A stretch of DNA of 64,000 nt from Rhyacophila brunnea (lineage: Eukaryota > Arthropoda > Insecta > Trichoptera > Rhyacophilidae). The notes below the pieces were generated by a model that saw only the letters and a list, made by a program, of their open reading frames with translations, had not been told where the DNA came from and ran no database searches. Location: assembly GCA_022495005.1 (NCBI GenBank), contig JAGYXB010000965.1, positions 372,001-436,000 of the forward strand, written 5' to 3'. The translations under genes were made by a program, and so were the position numbers. This document shows positions 11,688 through 23,100 of this stretch, one piece after another; positions within the stretch are counted from its first letter, which is position 1; each line of letters opens with the position of its first letter.

Positions 11688-12014
11688 GACGTAGTTATAA
11701 CGAGAAGGTTTTATTCCACACTCTTTATTACCAATGTCATCCACCATCTGATATATTGTGCATAATACATGTTGGATTACAACAATGAACTATGAATACT
11801 GAATACCTATTATCTACTATAATAGTGCGAGACCCAATTGGAGCATGTGCGCGAGGCCCTATGTACGAAGGGCTGATATTATTATATTATAATCCCTTCA
11901 ATTACGGCCACTTTAGGTACTTGAAATAACTATATATTTTAACAATTTACTGAATTATACATAAATAACAGCACTACCTTTTCTTGAAGCATCATTTTTT
12001 ATGACTGGGAATGT

Positions 12015-12666
12015 CTCAGGAGCAGTTAATCAAAACTGAGGTCGCCATGCACTCAAATGTGGTTTACATAAAGGCAAAATTAATGAAAGCTAATACAGAA
12101 CTGCCGAACAATATAAGTGAAGAGATCTTCACGTTGGCAATACGGCGCCGTAAATTTAATAAATGCAACAAAATTGGCCTTTGGTTCGTTGGGCCCAACA
12201 GCTGGTTGAATTGACCTGAGCAGCTCTTCCCTTTCCGTATATGTTCTAGGACATTCCCAGAGGATGCGGTTTGCATCTGTATTTATTTTCTCCGCCACAT
12301 GGGCGTCATGATGAACGGGTAACAAAACCATGCTCATAGAGCCTGGCCAGCGAAGCCGAAGCCACCAATTCCAGCCAAGAAGTGACTGGCACAAGAATCT
12401 AGATACAAAGCGGTTATCTCCATTCGCCATTTGATATTTGGAAAGAAGCCTTTGGTGGATGCATCCCATTTCTCTGCCAGATCTTTAACGCTGCATCCAG
12501 CATCATAAGACTTCAGCTTCCTCGTGAATAGTTTTTCAATATCAAGGCGACGTAAGATGAAAGTCTCTGATATCCGCCTTCTCGCTTTGATAACAGATAA
12601 TCCTTCGACACCAAAATAGCGTATTAATTTTATGCACCCAATTCTTGAAAGTGTTTTTCTGGACAT
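12015..12666 (-). pseudogene. Decayed non-LTR retrotransposon, C-terminal region
   Basis: Two overlapping minus-strand frames read on from each other and contain the tail motif ANRILWECP with an upstream HHDAH, as in the C-terminal zinc-knuckle-like end of jockey/R1-type reverse transcriptase proteins. Frames break at least once, so it is dead. The minus-strand end, near 12000, carries CTCAGGAGCAGTTAATC, related to 3' sequences at 20380, 41560 and 13590. Clade assignment is from motif memory only. Confidence 0.6.
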
Positions 12667-13046
12667 CCTTATTAGAAAACACTAATTGGACCAAATCGGT
12701 TCAATTGCCCTAAAACTGGGCCTGGCTATTATTAGAAATGTAATGTCACCGCTAAAACAGCTGTTTTTTTTGCTATCATGAAATGTCATTTCGATTGCGG
12801 CCTGAAAATTATATACCTACCTGTGTGATACCAAGTCAAATGATAAACACAAAATTATAATAACAATAATACGTTATTGTTTATTTATAACCAAATGACT
12901 GCTATCTTGGTGTCAAAAAAAACAACAAAATAATTATTATTGAATGTCAAAACACCTACCGATCCGTTTCACAAACACACGTCGAGATTTCATGAGCTAT
13001 AAAGACGTGCCGAATTATTAAATACTGGGCAGTCTTTCTTAAAGTC

Positions 13047-13390
13047 ATCATCATCATCAGCTTGAATTTATCCACTGCTGGATGAAGGCCTCTTCAAGCT
13101 GCTTCCATTTCTCTCGGTTTCATTGCGTTGCCACGTACTTCCGCAGAACTTTATCATTTCATCCATTCAGCGGCCTCTAGGTCTACCTTGCGGACGTTTT
13201 GTACTTCTTGGATACCACTGGATGACTAGATTTGTCCAACGATTGTCTCTTCTTCGAGCTATGTGTCCAGCCCATCTCCGTTTAAGGCTTTTAATAAACC
13301 TTATTACATCGCAAACCCTTGTCTGCTTCCTTATCCACTCATTTCTCTTTTTGTCCTTTCGCGTTATGCCCAGCATGCACCTCTCCATAC
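13047..13390 (-). pseudogene. RTE/CR1-like retrotransposon 3' fragment
   Basis: The minus strand encodes IRKQTRVCDVI then LKRRWAGHIARRRDNRW, a hallmark near the C terminus of RTE/CR1-like reverse transcriptases, and ends in a (TGA)n tail seen here as CATCATCATCATCAGC. It is 5'-truncated, as usual for target-primed retrotransposition. Confidence 0.75.
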
Positions 13391-13454
13391 CACGTTTCTC
13401 AAAGTAAGTATATTGTTTATATTATTGTTACAAGTTACAACCATACCTCTGACC

Positions 13455-13592
13455 ACACAAACATAGACCCCTCGAAACTAACCCGCCCTGCACCACACTC
13501 GGTCTTAATCGAGCGTATCACGAGGCCCTACGTTTGATGTGAGGCATCAGCAGTTTTTTACACCTGGGATTATCTCAGGAGCAGATGCCTAC
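13455..13592 (-). repeat. Retrotransposon 3' UTR fragment
   Basis: Reverse complement shares CTGATGCCTCACATCAAACG and CTCGTGATACGCT plus ATTAAGACCGAGTGTGGT with 20380-20490 and 41560-41660, the 3' part of the same element family. Noncoding. Confidence 0.6.
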
Positions 13593-13683
13593 GACTTGTG
13601 CCGCTCTTAGGCAAACTTAGAATGCCGACCCCTTTAATTTGTAGTCTCAAATTGTATGCAAATTTGTTAGGTACCTACCTACC

Positions 13684-13920
13684 TCATCATCATCAGTCGG
13701 GGTCGATCCACTGCTGGATGAAGGCATCCCTTAGCTCCCCCCACTCCTGTCGGTCCCTAGTTATTGGTTTCCACGTACAGCCACCGAACTTTATGAGTTC
13801 GTTTATCCATCGGGTTTTAGTTAAGTGTCTCTCGAGTACCACTGTATAATGGCATTCGACCAGCGGTTGTCCATTAGCCGAGCGACATGTCCAGCCCATT
13901 GCAATTTCGTCTGTTTAGCG
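13684..13920 (-). pseudogene. RTE/CR1-like retrotransposon 3' fragment
   Basis: The minus strand reads GWTCRSANGQPLVE and then FGGCTWKPITRDRQEWGELR before a (TGA)n tail. It is the same family as 13047-13390 and 56261-56480 and is 5'-truncated with frame breaks. Confidence 0.7.
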
Positions 13921-13965
13921 ATCTATCTATCACCTACCTATCTATCTACCTATATATTTTCGGCT
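13921..13965. repeat. Degenerate CTAT/CTAC tetranucleotide run
   Basis: CTATCTATCACCTACCTATC and further CTAT/CTAC units, a simple repeat. Confidence 0.8.
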
Positions 13966-14274
13966 ATCTCAGTGCAACACCAATTTTTTAATAAATGGCA
14001 AACGCAATATCATCCACTGGAGATTATAGCATTTCCACGAAACATACTCTCAAACAGCGGTTTTTTAGGTACGTGGCGGTCTGAGGCGCAGATTTTCCCA
14101 CCTTAGTGATTTGTGCCATATACTACAATTGAGTATTACGTACAATATGTACAAAAATAGGATATTATGTTGCCAGGATTTTATGTTTCGATTATTGTTT
14201 TAACTAAGATGTCAGCATTTTCAAACGAAGCGACCGCATCGTCTGCTTCACGGAAAACAAACCGCCACTGCTCT

Positions 14275-14490
14275 CAAAAGTTGTAATATTATAATACAAT
14301 AAGTTAGTTGTAATTGTTACAATAAGTGCTATGTTTTAACAGCACCTCTATTGGATGTTCTAAATTTTAGAGCGAGATAGACAATTTTGACTGTTTAGAC
14401 GGCTAACTTATTGTAATAATTATGATATACAAACGTATGAAAACTACTCTCGATAGCTGCCGATAGCAGTTTTGTGTATAGAATAGATGC
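14275..14490. repeat. Diverged partial copy of the 7588 MITE
   Basis: Shares ACAATAAGTGCTATGTTTTA and the end block TATAGAATAGATGCGC with the MITE at 7588-7821; the left arm is degraded. Confidence 0.45.
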
Positions 14491-14984
14491 GCAGGTCCTT
14501 AAACCCGCCACTGGAAAGACGGACACCATCATAAAGCAAGAAGACGTATCTTTTAAAAATATGTTGTAAAATGGTGTTGATCGGTTGTTTTAATATTATA
14601 TATTAGTTCAGGGCCCCTACAAGCGTAAATACGACCCTGAGAAATGATATTATATTAATACTATCATGTATCAAATGATAATAATCCGAAATGAAGTAGG
14701 CGTTGTAAAACCGGTATGTAAACAAACATATTATTAGAGACAGGGCAAAGAAAACTCGTCAACAAACACTAGACTGCTGTTCTGATGATGGTCGCTCGCG
14801 AAATTATTTGCGTGGAGTTTGGCACGTAACAGCGTTCGACGCTCGGGATGTGGTGACCATGATCGGAACAAGCTGGGATTGTTTAGTGCCGCGACTGGCG
14901 CGTTTGGAGTCGTTGACCATTAGATATAATTAACGTGTTGTTTAAAGTGGTAATTAAAAGGTTAGCAGTGATTGTGGTGAAATC

Positions 14985-15135
14985 TTTTCAACCGCCCACG
15001 ATGACCGAGCGGTATGAGATTCGAATCCCGGGTCTGGCAAATACGCAATATAAATATTATTCTTCAATTTGTGTTTGGAATCAAAGTATGGATCTCAGAA
15101 CAGATTAATAAATACAATTCAGATAGGTTATACCC
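14985..15135 (+). repeat. tRNA-derived SINE copy
   Basis: An A-box-like TGACCGAGCGG (15002-15012) and B-box GATTCGAATCC (15018-15028) are followed by GGGTCTGGCAAATACGC and a diverged body like the SINE at 19256. Confidence 0.6.
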
Positions 15136-15227
15136 CACACTACATTTTTACGCAGGGTTTAGAATGTCCTATGAAAACGAACCACGCATTATAGACGTGA
15201 AAAAATAGTGTGTGTTGCAACGTTCAA

Positions 15228-15590
15228 ACACAATTACATGTAAATTGTACGTAAAACATTTCACCGTAGCACAGTACTATACGGTCTCCAATTTTATTAG
15301 ATTCAATATTTTCATGGGTGATTTTGGCAAAATTCATGAATTCAAGAATCAAAACCTAACCTAACCTAACAAATAATCCAGTAGGTATATCGGTTATTTT
15401 CAAAAATTGTTTGATGCTGGCTTCCCGTAAACCGACAAGAATCGTGTTTTATTTAGACATTTTTATGTCAATACTATACGACCCAAAGAGGTTGGACGGT
15501 CTTTAATATACGGCCATATATTTCCGATACAATATTTCACGATGAGTGTGATTCGGCGAACTGCATACGCACCTACAAGTTTCCGTTAAG
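15228..15590 (+). repeat. CCTAAC-containing dispersed element, copy 1
   Basis: About 360 bp beginning ACATGTAAATTGTACGTAAA and ending near GCATACGCACCTACAAGTTT. The centre has AACCTAACCTAACCTAAC and then ACAAATAATCCAGTAGGTAT and GCTGGCTTCCCGTAAACCGA. The ends are weakly inverted. Copies: 18597-18950, 23388-23817 (inverted), 38478-38600, with partial arms at 38820-39255 and 44235-44400. Noncoding, MITE-like. Confidence 0.7.
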
Positions 15591-15875
15591 TCTGCATAAG
15601 GGAGACATATTGCCTAGGGACGTCATTGCAGTGGGAAACGCATTTCCAATTATTTTAGTTCCTTGGTTTTGGGGCATTTGTGTGGCACAAAGTAATGATG
15701 AAGGCATGGTCACCACATTGAAAAGGCCGGCGTTACAAATCGGAATGTGCGTACGGCACACAGAAGAAAGTGCTGCGACCCAATTTGAATCTTCTTTACC
15801 AATGCTAATAATATTAATTGTAATTGATTATTTTATTTAAATCTTTCACTCAGGCGCGCACACAAACGTATTGTT

Positions 15876-15888
15876 GGGGGGGGGGGGG
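15876..15888 (+). repeat. Run of 13 G
   Basis: A homopolymer of 13 G. Length may vary or be a sequencing artefact. Confidence 0.8.
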
Positions 15889-15904
15889 TTCATTTAAAAA
15901 ATCA

Positions 15905-16235
15905 GTATTCATATTATTTTTTTAACGATTTTTAAAGCGTCGGCAGGGATAAGAGAATTTAACAGGTGCCACTGACTTCCACATTTACCGCGTGCCCGAT
16001 GATAGTTTCTTGTTGCATCAACGGCGGAATACCGCACTTTTCCAGGTACATTCCTCATACCCAGGCACCCCACTTTGACTACAGTGATAAACACCAGACC
16101 TATAGATTATAAGGGTGTTCATCTTTGAGTTATTACGAGCTGTGCACGAATGGTTATCGAATGCGCGTGTTTTAACTGTCATAATAATTATTTGTATAAT
16201 TTTTATCAGTGTCCGTTTGTATCGTCCGTGCTGTC
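15905..16235 (-). repeat. Retroelement-like remnant shared with 10840-11100
   Basis: The minus strand holds an open stretch containing GMRNVPGKVRYSAVDATRN and RGKCGSQWHLLNSLIPADAL, well formed but without a start or family I can name. It is related to 10840-11100, so probably a piece of a dispersed element rather than a host gene. Confidence 0.4.
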
Positions 16236-17118
16236 TTATCTTTTAGACATGCTATGCTATATCGTAGGGACAATGGCGAGGGGAGTGGAGCTGTCCAGAA
16301 GGCTGTTCGATTGCAGTGCTGACTCCGTCAAATCAAAGGAGAAGCCATTATATAACCCCTATTTTTCCCTGTTCTTTTTCTTTTCTTCCTTCAGACCCAC
16401 GACAAAGGGCCACGTGCTCTTCATTAATTGGTAAACAAACACTAGTCCTACTGATGACGAGGATTAAAGGTCGTTTGGCCGCAGTGCCTCACATTATATC
16501 TATACTTATAAAGGTAATTGGATTGAAATTAGATATCCAGTTCATCCGGATCATGATCGTCACTCATGATGTCTTGATGAATAATAAGAAGAAACACTTT
16601 TCCATTTATCTAAATAAGTTGTTTTTTTTCCATCTCTGGGACAACCCTTCCCTTGCGTGCGCACCTGCTTTTACCGCATTGCACGGCACTGGCTATTTAG
16701 GCTAATATATACTATTTATTATCATTATCAGTACCTCTACTAATCTCATCTTTATTATTGGGTATTGTGCATTGCCAAATGAAGGCCTTGACAGGCACAT
16801 TGACGCGGTCAATTACCTAAAATGATAATAGCCACAGGTGCTTCGTTAAGCATGGTCATAACGTTATGACTTATTACGTACCTATCTACTTGCCACTGGG
16901 TCATGCATCAACCTCGGAGAACATCTCGAGCACAAGGTCGCGCCATAATATGCTACAATTATTTTCTTCTTAATTTATTGACAATTGATGCGGGGAGATA
17001 TCAATATTTAGACTGCATCTTATAGAAACTGACATTCCGACGAAGTCGGAGGGCAAACGAAGGTCTGGGTTGAGATCGAGTTGTATTCAAGAGCTTGGCA
17101 GCGAATCCACCGTGGGTC
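16236..17118. other. Spacer without recognised content
   Basis: Frames of 90-130 codons on the plus strand at 16150-16705 have no domain signature, no splice support and an irregular composition. Nothing is called. Confidence 0.5.
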
Positions 17119-17340
17119 CAGCGCTCGAAATGGAAAAGTTTACGAACCGTAGCGCTCGACCATTTTCTAAAGATATTTACAATATAGTTATTAAATTTTA
17201 TAAAAAGAAGCGTGTTAGATTTTCTATTATATGGCCTATCTAGCTCAGATGGTCAACATATTTTTTTCCACGAGACGGAGCGATAATTTTACCGATTTCA
17301 CGAACCGGTAAAACGGCACTCCGGTCCATTTCGAGCACTG
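17119..17340 (+). mobile_element. MITE 'CAGYGCTCGAAATGG', copy 1 (222 bp)
   Basis: Starts CAGCGCTCGAAATGGAAAAG and ends TCCATTTCGAGCACTG, imperfect terminal inverted repeats. A second copy in the same orientation is at 17893-18122. Inside both is CTATCTAGCTCAGA and GACGGAGCGATAA. Noncoding. Confidence 0.8.
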
Positions 17341-17419
17341 ATTGTGGCCAGTCAAGAATTGACTGGTGTAGTGGTCAGGAGTCAAACCGGTTATCTCCAA
17401 TCGCGAACATTTGAACAGA

Positions 17420-17715
17420 ACAAATATATATTATATTAATGTGTTGAGGCCTCCCATTTTCGCTCCCAGGTCTTCGTCGCCGCGTCCAGCGTCGTTCGAC
17501 GTATTGTCAGCTTCCTCATTGATACTTTTTCAGCATCCAGGTTTGGAGGTGAGGAAACAACGGCTTTCTCACCTTTGAAGATCGTTTTGTGGATGCACAT
17601 CGCACCGTGTATCTGTATAACCTGCAAGTCAAGAGGAAGGACCCCAGCCAGGAGAAGGAGCGAGTCCGTGGAGGTTGAACGGTAGGCCTTGGTGAATGAC
17701 AACAGCGCATGGTGC
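17420..17715 (-). pseudogene. Non-LTR retrotransposon (jockey/R1-like) coding fragment
   Basis: The minus strand encodes MSFTKAYRSTSTDSLLLLAG then VLPLDL, which matches the conserved 'KAYR-ST-L-AG-LPLDL' block near the end of the reverse transcriptase proteins of jockey/R1-like elements. It is short and surrounded by the two copies of the 17119/17893 MITE. Confidence 0.7.
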
Positions 17716-17892
17716 TGTCCACTTAAGATAATATGTAGGTAGATCTAATCAATTGTGAAAGTTGCGTAACTATCAATACGCCAACCCAACACAGAAATCA
17801 CACGATTTTGGGTATTTTTAATCCCCCTCCCCATCGTCATATAACCTTTTACCCTCCAGTCTATATTGCGTCACATTTTTGACACCCCCTTC

Positions 17893-18122
17893 CAGTGCTC
17901 GAAATTGAAAAGTTTACGAACCGGAGCGCTCGAAAATTTTCTGGGAATATTAACAAGGTTATCAAATTTTATGTGTATTTTATAAACATAAGTGTGCTAG
18001 ATTTTTTGTTATATTTATGGCATATCTAGCTCAGACGGTCAAATTATTTTGTCCATGAGACGGAGCGATAACTTTACATATTTCACGAACCGGAACGGCG
18101 CTCCGGTCCATTTCGAGCCCTG
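17893..18122 (+). mobile_element. MITE 'CAGYGCTCGAAATGG', copy 2 (230 bp)
   Basis: Same ends and orientation as 17119-17340, about 550 bp downstream of it. Confidence 0.8.
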
Positions 18123-18596
18123 CCCCCTTCCCATAAACGTTAAAAAACAGATTTAAAAAATATATATTTATCCTTATACCTATCTCCGATCCCCAACATT
18201 GTGTTTTCTGATGTTATATATTTTTTGTTTAGTTTGTGATTTTCTTTTTGTTGTTTTTCTGACACCCCCTCCCTCTTTCGTCACAAATCAGACCCCCCCC
18301 TAGAGCGTGACGTCATATATGGACGGTCCCATAGGGAGAAATGGGGGCTAGGATCCGCCCTGAGTTGTTGGCCCACTTATGATAATTATGTATAATTTTA
18401 TTATATCTATGGTAAAAGTTCTCTGTTTTCTTTAATATTGTATGAAATGAAATGGTACTTACATAACACTACAATTCTTTCCCGTGCGATCCTGGTGGTT
18501 TTATAGATAATTTTTTTCCTTCTTTTTCATCCACACATATTATGGACAGCACATGGCGCCTCCAAGAAGCTCGCCAGTCTAGTTGTGTCATTCCAG
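18123..18596. other. Spacer without recognised content
   Basis: AT-rich with pyrimidine-rich stretches (CACCCCCTCCCTC). No coding or repeat assignment. Confidence 0.5.
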
Positions 18597-18950
18597 CGGT
18601 TACATGTAAATTGTACCCTATTACTTGCCGTGAGCATACTTATCGGAAAGAGCTGACCGTATACTATACGGTCATCTCTATTTTCATAACCGATTTTGGC
18701 AAAATTCGTGAATGAAAACCTAACCTGACAAATAATCTAGTATATCGGCTATTCTCAAAATTTGTTTGCCGCTGGCTTCCAGTAAACCGACAAAAACCGT
18801 TTTACTAAGAAATGAATTTTATCTCAGCACTATACGACCCAAAGAGGTTGGACGGTCTTTAATATATGACCATATATTTCCGATACAACATTTCACAGTG
18901 AAGTGTGATAACAGCAAACTGCATACGTACAAATTTCCGGACACGCATTC
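18597..18950 (+). repeat. CCTAAC-containing dispersed element, copy 2
   Basis: Same order of blocks as 15228-15590: TACATGTAAATTGTAC, AAAACCTAACCTGACAAATA, GCTGGCTTCCAGTAAACCGA, ACTATACGACCCAAAGAGG, ACTGCATACGTACAAATTTC. Confidence 0.7.
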
Positions 18951-19244
18951 CAGCATCCCATATACACTCTATGGATAGTATTTAGCAACCTTACAGGACG
19001 TCGGAATCTGATTGAATTGAAGTACAGCCAAGCTAGTTTGAAGTTCTCTTCAGGCGTTCGCAGCATGTCCAACGTCACCTCTTACCTCTCAGCGTGATGA
19101 AGTTCTCTTAAAGTTATACCACCGCAAACATCTGTTGTTAAAGCTCAGTATATGTTTGCTACCGTAAAGCAGCATTGTCAGAATTCAAGCGTCGAATAAG
19201 CAGCATTTGGTTTTAACTGAGTACAGTCGTGAGTCGTTTGTCAG

Positions 19245-19415
19245 TGAAGTCACGATGGCCGCAAGGCTTAAGCGTCGTGGGTCCCAGGCTCGAATCCTGG
19301 GTCTGGCAAGTACACATATTGTTTTTCAATTCGTGTATGAGTCAGATTATGGACCTAATAGGTTGAGCAAGTGGCCGACATCCATTTCTCGTAAAAACAA
19401 AATCTGTTGAATAAT
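19245..19415 (+). repeat. tRNA-derived SINE copy (best preserved)
   Basis: A-box-like TGGCCGCAAGG (19256-19266), B-box GGCTCGAATCC (19287-19297), then GGGTCTGGCAAGTACACATA, a body with GGTTGAGCAAGTGGCCGACA and an A-rich tail CGTAAAAACAAAATCTG. Related copies: 14985, 25235, 50355 and the tail at 10766. Confidence 0.7.
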
Positions 19416-19479
19416 ACAAACCTTCACTCCGTGGTGGCCCATATGATCTTATTAGGATCGGACATGGTCGGAAGAAGAC

Positions 19480-20045
19480 AGTCGTTAGTCTCGGACACTC
19501 CGCATCGAGTTGAATGTCGATCCAGACATTTCCATTCGGATAGTGAGCTCTCCTTGAAAAATGCCATTTCTCGTGATGTGTACCCCATGTATTTTTCAAA
19601 AATGAATGAGAAGTGTTTTTATTATTATATTGTGTACCTACTCAGAAATATATCATTATCTAATAGTTTTATTGTTTGATTAAAACACTAATCTATTGAA
19701 AATAACAAAAATGTCAAACGTATTATTGACGATTTTGCACATAAATATTGAAAACAATGACAAATTTAGGACAAATGATATCAAATCTTGTTTTTGCCTG
19801 TAATCAATGAAACATGTACCTACCCACAATAAAATCTTACCTATTTTTGTAGACATGATGAAATTAAAATAATTTTTATCTTCTCTTAATGGAGAGACAA
19901 CACTAGACATTAGACCAGTGATTGTCAATCAAGGCTTGCGTCGTGTTACCGGTTCAGAGAGAATTCAAATGCTTGTGAAATGAAGTACAATTTTAAACGA
20001 TTTGCTAATGAAACAGGGATAATGGTCAAATAAATGTTTATTTGT
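19480..20045. other. Spacer without recognised content
   Basis: AT-rich. Short frames only, with no family resemblance. Confidence 0.5.
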
Positions 20046-20049
20046 CTTG

Positions 20050-20570
20050 ACTCGTTACCTGACCAACATGGGCATGTGGCGGAGAACTACAGGATGGAAG
20101 CCACATCCTCTGGGAATGTATGAGGGAACAGATGCTCAAGTTGGGCCAACCAGCTGTCGCCGCAAAGACCGATTTTATTCCGTCTTACTGCAGACGTGAA
20201 GATCTCTTCACATAGTTTTGTATGTCTGTATTTCAGAGTAATAATATAGTCTGTATTGTTTTTTGTACTATATATTTACTAATTAGAAGCATGTATCTGT
20301 TGGTTCACAATACTCCTCTCTCATGGGCAGTTTTATTAGAAAGTCTCTGTAAAATCAGTAAATGCATGGCTAGCAGTCTTGAGTAACTGCTCCTGAGACA
20401 TAAAAAATTGCTGATCCTTCACAACGAAACGCAGGGACTCGTGATACGCTTAATTAAGACCAAGTGTGGTGTACAACGGGCTGGTTTGGAGGGGTCTATG
20501 ATTGGCTGGACTAGGCTATATAATGTGGTAAGTATTATGGATCACATGAGAAAAGATATGGTTTCATAAT
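20050..20570 (+). repeat. Non-LTR retrotransposon 3' fragment
   Basis: Contains CATGTGGCGGAGAACTACAG and CCACATCCTCTGGGAATGT, corresponding to the tail zinc-knuckle region also at 41380-41460 and (inverted) 12230-12280. A 3' UTR with CTCGTGATACGCTTAATTAA follows. It is broken by stops. Confidence 0.6.
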
Positions 20571-20825
20571 AATACAGATAACATCTCAGCGTGATGAGAG
20601 GCTGTTTGGTTCACTTTTTTATCTCCTTGTTACTTCCCGCACACCCAGCATCCGTAGCAAATATCTGTTCTCAAAGCTCAGTATACGGCTGATCTGAGCC
20701 GCCGTAAGGTACCATAAAACAGTAACAAAAAAATACCCGTAATATAATTATTTATTATTGATTTTTGTATAGTGAGGGTTATCCATCTCTCTTATCTCCG
20801 GGAATAAATGCTGGCATGCCTGCAA

Positions 20826-21360
20826 GCGACTGGTGGGGTCGAAAATTCTAGGCCGAAGAAGTAAACTTCTAATTTATAAAACAATTATAAGGCCAGTGAT
20901 CACTTATGGCTGTGAGACTTGGTGCTTAACTCAAAACGAGGAAAACAAATTAACTGTCTTCGAGCGCAAAATACTCCGCAAAATCTTTGGACCCACGTTG
21001 GAAAATGGGAACTACAGAATAAAAATGAACCACGAGTTGGAAGAGTTGATTGAACAGCAAACAATCATAAGATACTGATACCCAAAGACTACGATGGGCG
21101 GGACATGTGGAGAGAATGCCTGAATTTAGAGCGCCAAGGATCATGACGAAGTGGCTACCCCAACGGAAGAGACCCAGAGGCCGTTCAAGAAGGAGATGGG
21201 CTGACGCCGTAAAAGTGGACTGGCTTCATATAGGAAGACCCGGTAACTGGAGAAATGTGGCGAGAGACCGGAGTGAGTGGAGAGCGGTTGTGGAGGAGGC
21301 CAAATCCCACCCCGGGAAGCCGTGGAAGAAGAGGGTTATCCAAAGCTATCAAGTGTAGTG
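20826..21360 (+). pseudogene. CR1/RTE-like reverse transcriptase C-terminal fragment
   Basis: The plus strand encodes SKLLIYKTIIRPVITYGCET followed by WCLT, then FERKILRKIFGPTLENGNYR, and after one in-frame stop (about 21077) RLRWAGHVERMPEFRAPRIM and a Trp-rich end. These blocks are characteristic of the thumb/C-terminal part of CR1/RTE-like reverse transcriptases. No catalytic FADD box is present, so only the 3' part survives. Confidence 0.8.
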
Positions 21361-22007
21361 AGTGGCACCCCGCCTATTATGCACCACGATACGTTGTTTT
21401 AACGGCGATTCATGCACTTTTTCGGTTAAATTCCTCTTGGCTAGATATTACACACTTTGATTCCAGTGATGTATATCTGCCCAGCAGCTGCAACTGGTGG
21501 GATTAGATACTTTTTCTTTTGATATGATGACCGTAGGTAGAATGCTCACGGTCAGCAGGGCTGACGCGCTACGCGCATGGTTGGCACCGATGCTGCTTAG
21601 CGCTAAGAAATCAGTTTTATTAGGAAACGCTGCATTGTGATAATACATATTCGCCGATCAGCGCCGACCATGAGCCTGACTGGTAAATCAGCCAAAGACC
21701 CACACAAACAATATAAAAATTAGACGGACCATCGATTATAACAGTCGCATTACTGTAATGTCACCTTAGGTTACCTAGCCCATGGAATCATCAATAATAC
21801 ATATAATTGAAATTATCCTAGTAAATACATATATAATTGATAGACATCCGTCAGATTTCATTTACCTATCATAAATTATAAATGCACATTTCAAACAGGG
21901 CGTCGTATTCCATTACGAACAAAAAAGATAGATCTAAAAGTAAGTGCGATAGAGAGAGACATACTCAACTGTGAGAAAGACACATGAAGTAAGGCGTGAG
22001 ACCGAGA
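21361..22007. other. Spacer without recognised content
   Basis: Nothing recognised beyond short frames. Confidence 0.5.
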
Positions 22008-22178
22008 TAGAGTCCATATTCTTTATACTGGCGTGCGGTTTCCCCTCCCCGCTTCAGCATATAACACTGCATTCCCTCTCGTTCCCTCCCATTGAAAACT
22101 TGCAACAGCGCGATGACAGAATGCTTTCCGTCCGCGAGCGACGTGACGTGAACGCCAGTATAAAGAATATGGACTCTA
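22008..22178. mobile_element. MITE with 26-bp perfect terminal inverted repeats (171 bp)
   Basis: The left end (22008-22033) starts TAGAGTCCATATTCTTTATA and the right end (22153-22178) is its exact reverse complement. The interior of about 120 bp is non-palindromic and GC-richer. No other copy was noticed. Confidence 0.8.
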
Positions 22179-23100
22179 GTATTATGAATTGTAAGCTATA
22201 AGAATATATAGAAATCTAAGTTTTGATATCTTTTTAAATTATTTTATAGATGAAACAAATAGGAAATAATGATGACTTAGTTATGTTGCCGTTTTCCGTT
22301 TACTTAATGTAATATTTATTTATTTATTTAAGAAAACAAAACATTATGGACATAACAAATCTAAATTCAAGATGTTTACAACATGAGATTTACATTATAA
22401 CTAATATTACCCTCACAAGAGAGAAGAAGAAAATATTTATAATAATAATAAATAAACATAAGTACAATTTTAGACAGAAAAATAAATTTCGAATACAAAA
22501 TACATAGCATTGTCAATTTCGTACGGTAACCCAAGGTGACATTACCGGAACAGAAGTAATTTATTAGAATTGTAAAGGGAAGGTTAACCTCTGCATGAAA
22601 ATAAAAAAATAAAACAATACATTTCAAATTATACACGATCCAATTTTATTTATAAACATGGCAACATAAATATACAAAAATTCAATAATAACTATACATT
22701 CATTTTTTCCTCATTTAAAAAAGCGGATACAATTAATAATATACCTACTATGAAAAATAAATAATATTTTAAAGTCCGTAGAAAGATAAGTCTCGGTTTA
22801 GACATGGCAGAGACATTTGTACAAGCATGTTATATTATTCGTTCACACACGTTCGCGCGGAACAGCAGTCTATTAGACAACCGCCGAAAAATAGGTCCAG
22901 CTTAGAATCTGTGCGGCTCTGTTTCTATGGAACGCATACAGGGCGTTAAGGCCTGGAAAGCACGTAGTACGGACATGTTGTGATAATGGAGCGTTTGGGT
23001 GCAGAATTTTTTATTGATGAAACGGAATTCGTGGACATATTTGCGGATAGAGAGGGCAGCTCATTGGAAAAAAGGCTTTACCCGGGTATTTATCTAATAC
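22179..23100. other. Spacer without recognised content
   Basis: AT-rich. An 86-codon minus-strand frame at 22376-22636 is low complexity and not called. Confidence 0.5.

Noticed and set aside
16150..16705. Open frames of 94 and 129 codons
   Set aside because: No domain, no splice support and irregular composition; random open frames are expected in this much DNA.
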